A stretch of DNA of 64,000 nt from Pycnococcus provasolii (GCA_049487715.1 CP150553.1:909803-973802), one strand, 5' to 3'. Shown: positions 49,810 through 61,770, counted from the stretch's first letter. Numbers and translations are program-made. Notes: generated from the letters alone by a model not told the origin.

Positions 49810-50466
49810 TTACAGACGTTGGAAAGAAGGTGCGATGCCGTTCAAACTCCAACCAGTTTCAGCCGCGTTCGCCTTTGTCAAGTCAAGGGACGGCGAGGCT
49901 GCGATAGATGCTCGGCGCATCGTCTCGTTGCGCACCGCGCTTGCGGCAACACTCCCTCTTCTGTGCGCAAGGTGGTGAGGACTTCCCTGACCTGAGTCTG
50001 CGGAAGCCCTCGCGAGCGCGTCAGGTCCCAACAAGGCAGGAGTCTGGTGCGGTTCCTGCTGCTGCAAGAGCAGCTCTGTCACACTCACACGCCTTCCTCG
50101 TCGGTCAGGAGGTCCCATGTTATTTTCTGCCGCGGAGAACAACGGGCGGCGAGCCGAAGCTCCTCCAAGCGGTGGTGCCTTCACCTCAGGCTCATACCTA
50201 AGCAGAGACCCGTCATCGTGCGTGGATAGACCTGGCTGCCACTCCGGGTTTGACGTCCCAAGATCCTTGCGTGATGCCACGCCCGTGCCGCAGACGCTCG
50301 ACCGACGACGTGCGCGCAGCACTTCCGGCGCGGCATTCGCACGACTCTTCTCCTTTCGTTCGAGTCGACGTGCATAGTGCGCAATGGACTCGAGCCGCAC
50401 TTGCGCTTCGACGTCTGCTGGTATTTTCGCGTTATCCTCGAGCGAAAGCCGCCGCCGCGACGTCAT
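49810..50466 (-). CDS. Unrecognised Arg/Ser-rich protein
   Basis: A 218-residue product from ATG 50466. Low-complexity, Ala/Arg/Ser-rich, with repeated RRxS motifs (RRRLS, RRRSSV, RRVSV, HRRGSV, RRAS) that are good basophilic-kinase phosphosites. No domain or membrane segment is seen. The frame is uninterrupted and lies tail-to-tail with plastid uS10. The start abuts a broken dehydrogenase fragment, so the N-terminus may be recently rearranged. Confidence 0.5.
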   Translation of the reverse strand: MTSRRRLSLEDNAKIPADVEAQVRLESIAHYARRLERKEKSRANAAPEVLRARRRSSVCGTGVASRKDLGTSNPEWQPGLSTHDDGSLLRYEPEVKAPPLGGASARRPLFSAAENNMGPPDRRGRRVSVTELLLQQQEPHQTPALLGPDALARASADSGQGSPHHLAHRRGSVAASAVRNETMRRASIAASPSLDLTKANAAETGWSLNGIAPSFQRL

Positions 50467-50526
50467 TGCGCGCGTGGTGCGCACGCGTGCACGCGAGCGA
50501 AGCGAAGGGATGTTGAAGCTGATCCG

Positions 50527-50815
50527 AGCACAGGCTTGACGGACTCAAGCACGGCTGGTTCCGCTCCGCAAAAAATTAACAGCTTGGCCGCCTTTGCGCC
50601 CTTGTCTCCTCCAGAAACGGGGCAGTCACACGCACCCGCGTTTCTTGCACTCGCTTCTGCTGCAATTCGTTCGGCCAATACAGGCTCAGTAGTTGTGAAG
50701 TCAATGACGACAGAGCCAGGCTTTAGGTTCGCGACGACGCCCGTTTCAGGGTGCAGGATAACCTGCTCGATGTCCTTGGGAAAACCTAGCACTTCGGTAA
50801 CGGGCTGACGGGGGG
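50527..50815 (-). pseudogene. Fragment of a beta-hydroxyacid (3-hydroxyisobutyrate-type) dehydrogenase
   Basis: The minus strand reads LGFPKDIEQVI...KPGSVVIDFTTTEP...DCPVSGGDKGAKAAKLLIFCGAEPAV, the central part of the NAD-binding domain of 3-hydroxyisobutyrate/glyoxylate-reductase-type enzymes (normally D-S/T-P-VSGG). There is no ATG, the N-terminal GxGxMG nucleotide loop is missing, and homology stops abruptly at about 50527 (after ESVKPVLGSAS), before the catalytic Lys. It looks like a truncated gene remnant. An intron-containing gene with a missing 3' end is less likely. Confidence 0.7.
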
Positions 50816-51613
50816 GACTGGGAAGAAAGTCGGGTTTTCAGCCGGTCGGGCTCGCCTATTCTTCTCGAATGCAACTCTCTCCTCGCATCTCTCAAAGTTG
50901 CGAAACCTCTCGTGGAAAACCGGTCGGGCAAAGTTGTCGTCATGGCGTGCTCGCATTCGGCCGGCCACGCAAGGCCTAGGGTCATTTGCTCCTTGCTTTT
51001 GGTGTGGCATCGGCCGCATCGCCTTTGATCACCGTGTGGGCGTGTAAATAATGATGTGTTTCATTTCTCTAAGGTCTATGTAATCTTCTGGTCTAATCTA
51101 TGGTACTTACCTTAGTCTATTCTCAGCGTGTTCTCAGCCTGCCCAAACCGGCCAAACGCAGCTCCGTGAAACGAGCATCAGCCTTCGAGAGAACAAAGGA
51201 GCACGGCCACCTCCGCCGTCGCACGTTCACACGTCCCTCCGAGGTCCGGACAGGCACGTAAAAATCAAAAATCGCATTTGCAGAGCGCATTTGAAAAGCC
51301 TTTCTAGAAAGGTGTGGCCCTTCCTGTCCCACACTCGGAAAGTGGGCCGCGAGAAAGAATCCCTTTCCGGGAAAAGCTTTTGACCCTCGACTTTGCAAAC
51401 TCTCCAGGCACTTGCACTTGTCTAAGACTTGGTCCGGTGACCCGCGGCCCACCTCGCAGTCTACACTACATTTTCCCAACACACACGCCTGAGGTTGTTT
51501 ATCCTTGGCGCCATGGACGCACCCTCGGCTTAGCTCCTCCCTTTCCTTCGTCTCTTGCTCTTCACTCTACCTCGTCAGCTGGGGACGAACCGATAACATC
51601 AGATACTGCTGGT
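50816..51613. other. Intergenic region and 5' leader of the tandem channel gene
   Basis: No convincing gene is seen. 50816-51010 may hold more of the decayed dehydrogenase in shifted frames. The C/T-rich stretch 51500-51600 looks like the leader of the channel gene. Its reading frame is open back to 51314, but composition favours the start at 51614. Confidence 0.4.
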
Positions 51614-54600
51614 ATGTCGGCGGCGGGCTCGAACAGCTCGGACGACACGTACAACTCAGGGCCGTACGTAAGTTCCGGGCCGTCGCCCGCGGCGGCTGTC
51701 TCCGCCGCCGCCGCGGCGGCGGCGCTTGACAATAGTACGACGACGATGAAAGGTGGAAACGGCAACTTCGTCGCAGGCCCGGCGGCGACACTGCCAGGCT
51801 CTACGCTGCCAACCCACCATCACCACGATGCCGCCGCCGTCGTACCCGTGCCCCCTGCCAGGCCTATGCAGGATGCCATTCACCAGCGAAACCCGAAGCT
51901 ATACAGCGCGCCGGCAGAGGGATCGCCGTGGCGGCGAAACGACGGACACGTGCTCACGAGTGCCGAAACACTCAAGATTCAACTCGCGGGGAAAGCAGAG
52001 GCGGCAGCTGAAAACGGAAATGGAACGATGACGACGACCAAAGGAAATGTTGGCGATACTTCACCACACAATGGGAACAGCGGCACGCCACTGGGAAGAA
52101 AAAACTCCCAAAGACGACGCTCCATTTTCGGAAACAACAAGCCGGAGATTTCAAACAGTATCCTCAAGAAAAAAGCAGACGATTCGACGCGCGCTACCAA
52201 CATCAAGGTGAAACGCGTCAGATTCAACTTGGTGGGCCACTCCAAAAACAGAGACAAACGTGGCTGGGAACTTAAGACGTTCGAAATGCTCGAGAATTTC
52301 GAACGGACGTACGGCGACGAATGGAGTGCGGTCCTGGTGATCGTGTGCACATTGGAAACCTTCATGCTGCCCGAGCGTCTTGCGCTTGAGTACGACATAC
52401 ACGACGTGAGCAAGCTGGAGTTCATCCTCACGGTGATTGTAGACTGCGTATTCGCCGTGAACATTTTTCTCACGCTCGCGCACCTCATCTGGCGACGCGC
52501 CGAGCGCCTGCACATCGAATCCATGTCCACAAGACAGCAGAGCAAGCTGCTCAGCTCGAAGTTGTTGTCGTCAGGCGAGGACGGTGACGCCACCGTTGCC
52601 ACGGAAAGGGCCCCCGGTTCATCACGCACGAAGAATCGCCAAGTTATGAAGAAGCAGCGCGAAATCACAATCGCGGTGGCAAGGGAGAGCTCGTCGAAGC
52701 AAACTCTCTCCGACAACAGCACCGACGCCATTCATCGCTATCTCACCGGCAGGTTTGTGCTCGAAGTGGGAGCAATCTTGCTCATGTGGATTGACGCGTA
52801 CTACCCGACGTACTGGTGGTTGCGACTCATGGCAAATGCCCCGCGTGTGATTCGCATTCAGCAACTGGTACTTTTCTTCCGCCAGCAGGAGATGAACCTT
52901 CGCGTGGATGTGCGAAAGCTCGCAGTCATCAAGTTCATACTGCTCATCATAGGATGCGCTCACTGGGTTGGATGCATATTCTTTTACCTCAGCCGGCTTT
53001 CTGGATTCAGCACAACACGAAATCTCATGACCTGGGTCGCGCAGTGGGAAATCCAAGGTGGTCTGACTGGCTACGACGCGGAATCCAGTCCGAAGTGGGA
53101 GAGCTATCTGCTCATTCTGTACAAGGGTTTCAACGGCCTGACAAATCTGGGATACGAACGCGTCGTGCCGCAACGCTACGACGAGATGGCCTTCTCCGTT
53201 CTGACAATATACGTGCACGTCATCCTCGACGCGTATATTTTGGGCACGCTCTTCCACTACGTCGTCAAAAAGGACAGGGCTGCCGAGGAGTTTCGAAAGA
53301 AGCTGACGGAGGTTCACAAGTGGAGCCGCTCGCAAAATCTGCCCGAGGAATTGGAGTCGAGCCTAGTCTCGCACTACGAGTTCCAGTTCAGCAAGAAACG
53401 CGAGGACGACTCCAAGGTAATGAAGATGCTTCCCCTGCCAATCAAGCTGAAGGTTGCTAGTCACAACTACGGCAGGTTCGTGCAGCGCAACAAGTACATC
53501 TTCAAGGGATGCACGACTCAGTTCATCGAGCAATTCCAGCTCCGGCTTGGCGAGGAATACCTCATGCCGGGTGAAACGCTTGCGCACGAGAAGGACATGG
53601 CGAGAGAGCTCGTGTTTCTTGCATCGGGTTCGCTGGAATTCCACCGAGACGGGCAATTTGTGAGGGTCCTGCGCGCTGAGTCGGAAATGCCCAACGCCGT
53701 GGGCGACCTGCCCTTTTTAATGTCCGTCCCGCATCCATACACCGTCTCGGCAAGAACAACCTCCGACTGCACGATCGTGCTCATGCGAAAGAGTGCTTTC
53801 GAAGATCTCATCATGAACTACCCCGAGCATATGGACATTCTGCTGTCGAACGTGCTTGAGGCACAGGTGGGACTCGGCAAGTCTGGCGCCGATCTGGAGT
53901 CACCCGTAATGATCAATCGCGGCTTTGGTGGCGACGAGGACGACGAGGAACAATCCTTTCTTCGCTCATACATTCAGCAGGCGCTGCAGAAGAGGAACAA
54001 CGAAGCTCTTTCCGCGATGACGTTTGCTGCCAGCGAGGGTGACGTGGAGACTGTGCAATCGCTTATCCATCAAGGCTTGCCCATCGACGCGTACGATTAC
54101 GACAACAGAACGACGTTGCACCTCGCCTGCGCGGAGGGGAAAGATAAGGTTGTGGAGCTGCTTGTGAACGAGGGCGCGGATGTCAACGTGAAAGACAGGT
54201 GGGGACAAACGCCAATGCAGGATGCGATCAGCAACAAATTTGAGCACATTGTTGACATTCTGGCAAAGAATGGGGCAAATGTGGCGTATGCGGACCCATC
54301 TGGACCATTGTGCACGGCGGCTGCGGATAGTGATCTCGAAGGCCTGGGAACGCTACTCGACAACGGTGTCAACCCTGATGCGGCTGACTACGACGATCGA
54401 TGCGCACTTCATCTCGCCTCGAGCAATGGCAACCTGCAGGTGGTGGAGTACCTCCTGCGACGTGGCGCAAACGTCAATGCAAGGGACAGGTGGACCGGTT
54501 CGCCTCTACTGGATGCCATCACTCACGGCCATGAAATATGCGCCAAGCTGCTCCACGCGAATGGCGGTAAGATGAACATGGACGAGGCGGCGAATAGGCT

Positions 54601-57600
54601 CTGCAGTGCCGCTTCCGAAGGCGACCTAGAAGTGCTTCGCCTGCTCGTTGAGAATGGCGTTCCCGTCGACGAAGGTGACTACGATCAGCGATGTGCCTTG
54701 CACCTCGCCGCGGCGGAAGGGCAGCTCCTCGCGGTAAATTTCCTCATCAGCAACGGTGCTCGGGTCAACGTCAAAGATCGGTGGGGAGGTACGCCCCTTG
54801 AAGATGCTCTGCGCGGAGACTATCTCAGCGTTGCGGTCCTACTTCAGAAAGAAGGCGCCAAGCTTGGATCGGGAGATCCGACGATTCTTGAGAAATTGTC
54901 CACCGCACCCTCGGTTGAAAGGGTGAAGGAAGAAGTCGTCATTTTGTTTAATCGCATGCGCAAGTTTGGTGGCGACTACGTGTCTGCCGACGTGGAAAGA
55001 AGCAGCAGGATTGCCATTGACTGCACCATGATGATGATACCTCTCGTGCCTGAACTACGAGTTGAGATTTTCCAGATTGAGGAGCGAATAGCGCCCGTCG
55101 AGGAAAAATTTGGGAAGTTCAAATCGCTTGTGGAGAAATGGACAAAGCACATTACCGGAGGGTCGTCAGCGAATCGGAAATCAAGCTCGGATAGACGGAA
55201 AAAGTCGCGCAGTTCAAAAAGCAGTGGCGACTCCGCCGCGCACGTGCAGGTTGATCTCGACTTTGATGCAAAACACTGGAACCACTTGATCTTACAGCTA
55301 GCCAAATACGAAAGGCAGTTGCGCCTTTTCGTTCTTCAGATTGATGACAACCCAGTTGATATTTCTCCGCAGGACTGGCTCTTCAAGGCACTAAATACGC
55401 TTCAACTCCACTTGCCTAAGGAGAAAACTCGACAAATACGTATTCTGACGAATTCGGTTGGCGAGCTCTTGGTTGATCGAGAATTTAGAAATATAGTGGC
55501 CGTATACATGAGGACGCATGCAGCGAACAAGAAGGTTGATCCTCTGAAGCAACAACAACAACGCATGGCCACTGGCAAGCAGTCCACTTATACGCATCCA
55601 GTCGAGATGATCTCTCAAATTTCCGACGCGCTTGACAACGTATTTAATGCCATCAGAAGTGAGGGCAAGCCCACTGCGTTGATCTCGCCATTGAGAGGTG
55701 CCGAAGACACCACCATGCACGATGAACAGGATGAAGTAATCACAGCAGAAGACTACGAGCGCATCGTTCCTGTAGTCGAGCGTATGCCTGGACTCAAGAG
55801 GGTGAATTATTGGCTTAGTGCAGAGCTTGAGAACGGCCATATGCGAAAGGCTAGATTTTTCCACATGATCATTTCTGAGTGGGTAAGTGCGCATCATAAC
55901 GACGACGAGGAGGCGGACAGCGATAGAGAAAACGACGACGATGTGGTCGCTACAGCTATGGGTGGATTGCGTTTGTCAGAGCTCTTCTATGAAGAGGACG
56001 CGAAAGGCGATGGCGAACGTGAGGATGAAATGGATGAAGATCTCATGGATCTTGTGGACGAGCTCGACGAGGCTGCTACTATATCCCACACCACCACTGC
56101 CTGGAATGAGTCTTCATCGAAAGGCGATGGCGATGACGAAAAGTCAACAAACGCAGATGGCCGCCGCGGCGCCCAAAGAAAACTTGCGTTGATTCTTCAG
56201 TCGCGGAGCTTTCTCTTCCGAACAGATTGGACTCCCCCGTGGCTGTCAGCAATTTTAATGCAAGCCAAAACAAGACTGACAGTCATATGGGCGCGCCTTC
56301 GCTACGGCATGCACCTATCCGAAGAACGGCTGGACGAAATCGTGGCCGCATTTAATGAAATTGACATCGACCACACCGGCTTCATTGAAGCATGGGAAGT
56401 GCGCGAGTTGGTGAAGAAGATGTATCATATGGCAGAGCTTCAAGCGGAACAGGAGAAAGTCGTGTCCGAGCTGATTGACACTTTGGATAGAGATGGTGAC
56501 GGCTTGGTGTCAATTTCCGAGTTCGTAAGAACTATGATCGACGCAAAGGGCACAAACAATCTAGCAGGGATCTTCGATGCGGATGGTTTCTTGCAATTTG
56601 CCTCCAAATCGTCGCGGATGAGTCTACCTCCAGATGCTCCTTGGTACATTCTCGACGCGCAGTCGAAAAACATGAAGCGATGGGAAGCCTTTATTCGACT
56701 TTGCTGCTACTACTTTTTCATTGACGTGCCTCTGCGCATTGCGTTTCAGACACAACAGGAGCTGGGCACAGTGTACACCATCGTAAGTCAAACGCTGGAC
56801 GCCATGCTTCTCGTTGACATGGTACTGAAGTGCTTTACCGCGTATTTAAATAAGAAGTCCGTCGTCGTCATCAAGGTATGTCATATCTTTGCCTTTGCTT
56901 GTTTTGCTGCAACGACTCGAAATACACGTCACTAACACAACGACACTCCCAACTCTGAACTCTCCCTTTCGCATACTCGCAAATCAAGGTGGAGAAAATA
57001 GTTGGCCACTATCTATCGAACGGCTTTGTAGTCGACCTCATCGCCGCATTTCCGCTCGATCTGCTCGTCTACGCGGCGAGCTCTAACAATCCACTATACG
57101 ACTTCATGGCTTGGCTTCGTATCTTCAAGTTGCTGAGACTCCATCGCCTCATCCGCTATCACAAGCAGCGAGAGAAGAACATGAATGCTGATAGTTTCAT
57201 GGGTATCGTGTCGGGCTTGATGCCACTGTTCCTTGGATTTTCGCACATTCTTGCATGTGTTCTGTACTACATCGCTCGTCTACAAAAGGTGTCGATGGGT
57301 GATATGGCAGAGACGTGGCTGCGGCATTATCAGGGGCTTGGCTTCGAAAGCGTTCTGAACGATGGCGGGATCCTATCGCGTTACGCGGTTTCGTACTACT
57401 GGGTAAGTGCATCTGTTTCGACAAATGGCCTCGTTGGTGACATGTATCCGAGCAACTGGTATGAGATTGCGTTCACGATCCTCGTCATGCTTGTCAATGT
57501 CACATTATATGCTTACGTGCTCGGTGAAGTGTCCAACGCCGTCATCAAGCAGGACGAAGAGCTAGTTCGAACAAGGCAGAATATGAGCTCGATTGTGTCC

Positions 57601-59982
57601 TTCATCAAAGCGAAGCATCTGCCACCCAATCTTGCGAACGAGATCCACCAGCTCAGCGGTGACGATGCGTCGGGCGGTGGTGGCTCAGACTCCACCGGTA
57701 CGTCCACCGGCCAAACCATTTTCTCTCAACTGAGCCATTCGCTTCAGGTGCAGGTGGCTCGTCACGTCAGTCGTCCTCTTCTACGAAACGTAGCGCTGTT
57801 TGAAGGTTGCGCAGACGTTTTCCTTGACGCGCTTTCAGTCGTGCTGAAGGAGACACGGTTCCCCCCGGATACCATTCTCTTTCACCTCAACGAGGTTCCG
57901 CGCGAGCTTCACATCGTCTCGAGCGGCAGCATTGAACTATTCGCTGAAGTCGAAAACGCACAAGGCGATTCGAGCGAGATTGTCACCGACATCAAGGGCA
58001 AGAGCGAGGTGGTGGGCGAATTTGCCTTCCTCTTTGCCATGCGGCATCAGACGAGCGCGCGTTCCGCGCGGTCGATGAATACGATTACGTACGCGATCAA
58101 TCGAAGTGACTCATCCGCCCTCTTCAAGCTCTATCAGGATCAAGAAGATCAACTGACGAAGAACGTGCTGCTTTCGATGACGCAGGGTGCAAGAGGCACG
58201 CCACGGTCGGGAACTACCGCTACGACGGCATCGAGCTTCCTGAGCAAGTCGAGTCTTGGAAGTTTCGAGAGCCGGGATAGTAGCAGCAAAACAGGCAGCA
58301 ATTCTACTTCCAACACCAGTGCCGTCCACGGCTCGAATGTGGTGAGGAAGGTTCTGAACGAAGCGAAGGACAGCAAAAGAAATAAGAAGGTTGTTCAGTT
58401 TGTCACTGCAGCTGCGGGTGGAAACCTTGACGAGGTGAAGCGGTTGCTTGACTCTAAAGACGTTGAGGTTGATGACGGAGACTACGACAAGCGCACAGCC
58501 ATTCACCTTGCTGCGTCGAATGGCCACCTGCATATCGTCAGGGCGCTACTAGATCTCGGCGCGAATTGGAACATGCAGGACAGATACGGAGGTACACCAC
58601 TCGACGATGCCATCCGTCATGAGCACGACCACGTCGTTACGTTCCTGCAGCAACGAGGGGCTGTGATGGATTTGGAGGATGCAGGAAACAAACTTTGCGA
58701 CTTTGCAGCGAGGGGTGATCTAGCGGCGCTGAAGCGCTTCGTCGAGAGTGGTGTCAATCCAAATGCAGCGGATTATGATAAGCGTACCGCCTTGCACCTC
58801 GCAGCCAGCAATAATCGTGCAGCGGTGGTGCAATACCTCGTTGCGTTAAAGGGTATCGATGTTAATCCTGAGGACAGATGGGAGGGCACTCCCCTGATGG
58901 ACAGCATACGGCACAAGCACCCGGAAATTCAGCAGATTCTTCGCAAGGCTGGCGCGCACGTCGGCAGTGCGGACATTGCGACACAGCTTTGCGATGTTGC
59001 CGCGAAGAACAATATCGACATGCTTCGAACGTACGGCGAGAATGGCATCAATCTCAACAGTGGCGACTATGACATGCGCACAGCCTTGCATTTGGCTGCT
59101 AGCAATGACATGCTGGAATCGGCAAGCTGGCTCTTGCAGCATCCCACGGTGGATTCAAGCCCGGTAGACCGCCTTGGTGGAACGCCACTCGACGATGCGC
59201 ATCGCCATGACAACAGCGTCATGGTTGCACTACTCGAACGCCATAAAGCGTTGCGAGGCAGCGACGAAGAGATCAAGGAGAAGCATCGAGCACAAAATGC
59301 GCGTCTGAAAGAGCAGCTTGTTGAGCGTAACAAGGGCAAACTCGCTGAGATTGTTGCGAATAAGTCGGAGAGATTGTTGCTAAATAAAATCAACCAGTTG
59401 AGCAGCGTCATCGATGATGGCTTGAGAAAACTCGGTGACGACTTCATGAGACTTCAACGTGACTTGAAAAAGGTGATCGACGCAAACGTTGTGTACTACG
59501 ATACTTTGGATAACGATGGCGCGTGGATGAATAACTCAACGGAGTCTCACAGTGACAGGGTGGTTGAGGCGGAGATCAAGCGCAATGCGGCTGCCCACGG
59601 TGTTTGTGAAACGATTTTATTCATGCGAGAGATTCAGCAGACGACTGTGAATTCACTCAAGGAATTGCTCAAGCTTGTGCGTCCGATGCAACGCTTGGCG
59701 CATCTGCTTACACCAACCTTTCTCGAACGACTCGAAAAGGCTAACGATACGCTTGCCGCATACCAGTCTGCTCTTGACAGCTTCTTGCGCACGGGCGAAA
59801 GGGCGATATTCCACAGCGAGATGATGGAGAAGATGATCCGCCATGAGAAGCGCGTCAAGGTGCGAAAGCAGGGTAGGCTTCTTGCCAGTACAAATTCCAC
59901 GAACTCGCTCTTTTCCAATATGGCGTCAAATTCATCAGTGGAGGAAGATATAAATGAGATGATTGCCTCGAACATGATCTAA
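51614..59982 (+). CDS. Tandem-duplicated Shaker/CNG-type channel: two 6-TM units, two cNMP-like domains, two ankyrin blocks, EF-hands
   Basis: Exons 51614-56875 and 56989-59982 join in phase 0 to give 2,751 residues. The 113-bp intron (GTATGT...CAAG, with CACTAACA) interrupts the second unit between S2 and S3, so the two reading frames must be one gene. Unit 1: S1 237-258, S2 266-293, S3 375-405, S4 403-431, S5 439-463, pore 495-519, S6 521-553, cNMP-binding-like domain about 610-750, ankyrin repeats about 797-1096. Two EF-hands follow (DIDHTGFIEAWE, DRDGDGLVSISE; about 1580-1638). Unit 2: S1-S2 1693-1746, S3 1759-1785, S4 1794-1819, S5 1831-1854, pore 1886-1909, S6 1912-1943, cNMP-like about 2022-2116, ankyrin about 2222-2509. 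The order is that of plant AKT channels. Both pore loops lack GYGD (GYER and GLVGD). Confidence 0.88.
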
Positions 59983-60024
59983 TGCTTTATCGAGTTAGAG
60001 GAAAGTTTGTTTGTTTGTTTGGTT

Positions 60025-60052
60025 GGGGGGGGGGGGGGGGGGGGGGGGGGGG
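60025..60052. repeat. Poly-G run of 28
   Basis: An uninterrupted run of 28 G lies about 40 bp after the channel stop codon. The length is likely unreliable in the consensus. Confidence 0.85.
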
Positions 60053-60775
60053 AGTTATAAGGGCAGAAACGTAGATTTCAACAACATGTAAAGTTCCAGT
60101 CTTATTTAAGTAGTTTTCATCAGTCCACTCATCCACACAATAATTACCCGGAGCGTGCTACGCCCAAGCGTGCGTTTCTTCATCAGTGCCGCCATTGGTG
60201 TCCCATCACGCCTTATTGGCACTCGTCAGTAGCGCACGTGTGCAGATTTCGGTACTTGTGTGATGACGCAGATTAATTTAACGGCATCAGTGGCATGCAT
60301 TCGAGTGATTCGACGGGCATCTATCTGTGGAGAAGAGAGGTCCCGCCAGTTAGTTTTTCTGGTCCGCACACGGTGGAAGCATTGCTGACTCGATAGCACG
60401 CACGCTGGATTGCTACTGAATTAGGGTCTTGGGGAAAATCGAAAGTGAAGTCAATCACCAGGTTGCTGAGGTCCGCGTCAAAGAATGGTTGGCCTGGTCT
60501 ATTATCATAGCCTTCCTTGTTGTTGCCGACTAGGGTTGCCATATTACGCGCGTAATGAGTTTTCGAGCGCGTCATGACGCGTCATGACGCGCTTGTCATG
60601 ACGATAATGGGCTATTACGCGTCATGACGCATTTCCCCTTAACCCCGAATCCAAATCCAGTCCCGATATCTTCCTAGAGAATAAGTCTGACGTCATTTAA
60701 ACAACGCGGAGGCGCGTACACAATCTCGAGGAACGTCGTGCCGCGAGTGAGTGCTTCGAATCAAACCTAACTGCC
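60053..60775. other. Proximal subtelomere, mostly non-genic
   Basis: One weak minus-strand frame (60575-60321, 84 codons, ending DFTFDFPQDPNSVAIQRACY...) reads somewhat protein-like and may be a gene remnant. I cannot support it as a gene. At 60541-60630 there are several nested palindromes built from GCGTCATGACGC and TTACGCG. Confidence 0.4.
60541..60630. repeat. Palindromic GCGTCATGACGC cluster
   Basis: GCGTCATGACGC (self-complementary) occurs in overlapping and separated copies, with TTACGCGCGTAA-like palindromes at the left. It may be a hairpin-forming MITE remnant. Confidence 0.7.
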
Positions 60776-60890
60776 AAAAAAAATGGCTGTTGTTATTGGC
60801 TTCGTTCTGCACGACACTGGCCGACGGTCGGCCGCATACCGGAGGCAAAATGTTTTTTTCAACATGTGCGTCAAACTGCCAGCCTGGCAA
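60776..60890. repeat. Pre-telomeric repeat, inner copy
   Basis: About 110 bp ending CAGCCTGGCAA, about 95% identical to 63684-63797 (about five substitutions). Like the outer copy, it directly precedes a TTAGGG-type array. Confidence 0.9.
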
Positions 60891-61008
60891 TTAGGGTTAC
60901 AATTAGGGTTACAATTAGGGTTACAATTAGGGTTACAATTAGGGTTAGGGTTAGGGTTACAATTAGGGTTACAATTAGGGTTACAATTAGGGTTAGGGTT
61001 AGGGTTAG
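60891..61008. repeat. Internal telomere-like array
   Basis: TTAGGG units interspersed with TTACAA, mostly as the 12-mer TTAGGGTTACAA, with two pure TTAGGG stretches. Same orientation as the terminal telomere, 2.8 kb inside the chromosome end. Confidence 0.95.
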
Positions 61009-61048
61009 ATAGGCCCAAATTGCCACTTGTTCCAGATTGCCACTTAGG

Positions 61049-61370
61049 ATACCACCCTCTAGTCGGGGAAAATGAACGGGGAGAGTCAGATTTCTGATAC
61101 CACCCCTAGTCGGAGAAAGTGGTCGGGGAGGGATCAAGTTCCCTAGTCGGGGAAAATGGTTTGGGAGGTCCCCTCTGGCCCTCAGGCCCTCTGTCTCCTC
61201 GCCATGCCGGCGCTCAGGCTCACCCCCTTTGTCTCTCTCCCCTCTCTCGTTTGACCGTCATTCTCCACTTCACTCCCCGCCCGCGGCCATGGCCAACGCC
61301 ACCACCGCACCACTATTGCCACCTCACCTCCAACACCTCACCACCACTGACATCCCACCACCACCGAGTA
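61049..61370. repeat. Subtelomeric stretch with CTAGTCGGGGAAAATG repeats
   Basis: Three imperfect copies of CTAGTCGG(G/A)GAAA(A/G)TG at about 61060, 61107 and 61142, two preceded by GATACCACCC. The rest (61170-61370) is C/T-rich with ACC repeats. No gene is seen. Confidence 0.6.
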
Positions 61371-61770
61371 TATGTGGGAAACTGTAAGTTTAGATTTTCT
61401 GATATCAAGGGTGATACCCCGGATTTTTCCTTGATATCAAGGTGCCGCAACCTTGATAATCACCGGCCGTGAGGAGCTTGCGGCCTTCTCGCGTTTTTTA
61501 AAAATTTCAAAGTTTTTGACGTCGTCGATGCACGTCAAACTCAAACTCTTGTCCACCTCGGATGGTTTCCATAGCTTCCGAGCATACACCTGCTCCAAGA
61601 TGTGCGAAGGAGGTGGCGCTGAGTGAATGGCGTTTTTGTATTGTTCCCGGCGGGCCGGGGCGAGCCGAGGTCACTCTATCCCTGGAAGGTGGAAGGGGAG
61701 GGACAACGTCTTCGGGGCCTTGACATCCTGAAAGACCCAAGAAAGAGGCCAATAGGGTAGAGCCAATAGG

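Noticed and set aside
60321-60575. 84-codon minus-strand frame in the proximal subtelomere
   Set aside because: Reads somewhat protein-like, but is short, isolated and overlaps a palindromic repeat at its start; not enough to call a gene.
60767-61137. NPNCNPNC- and LGLQLGLQ-type repeat proteins
   Set aside because: Translations of the internal telomere-like array.
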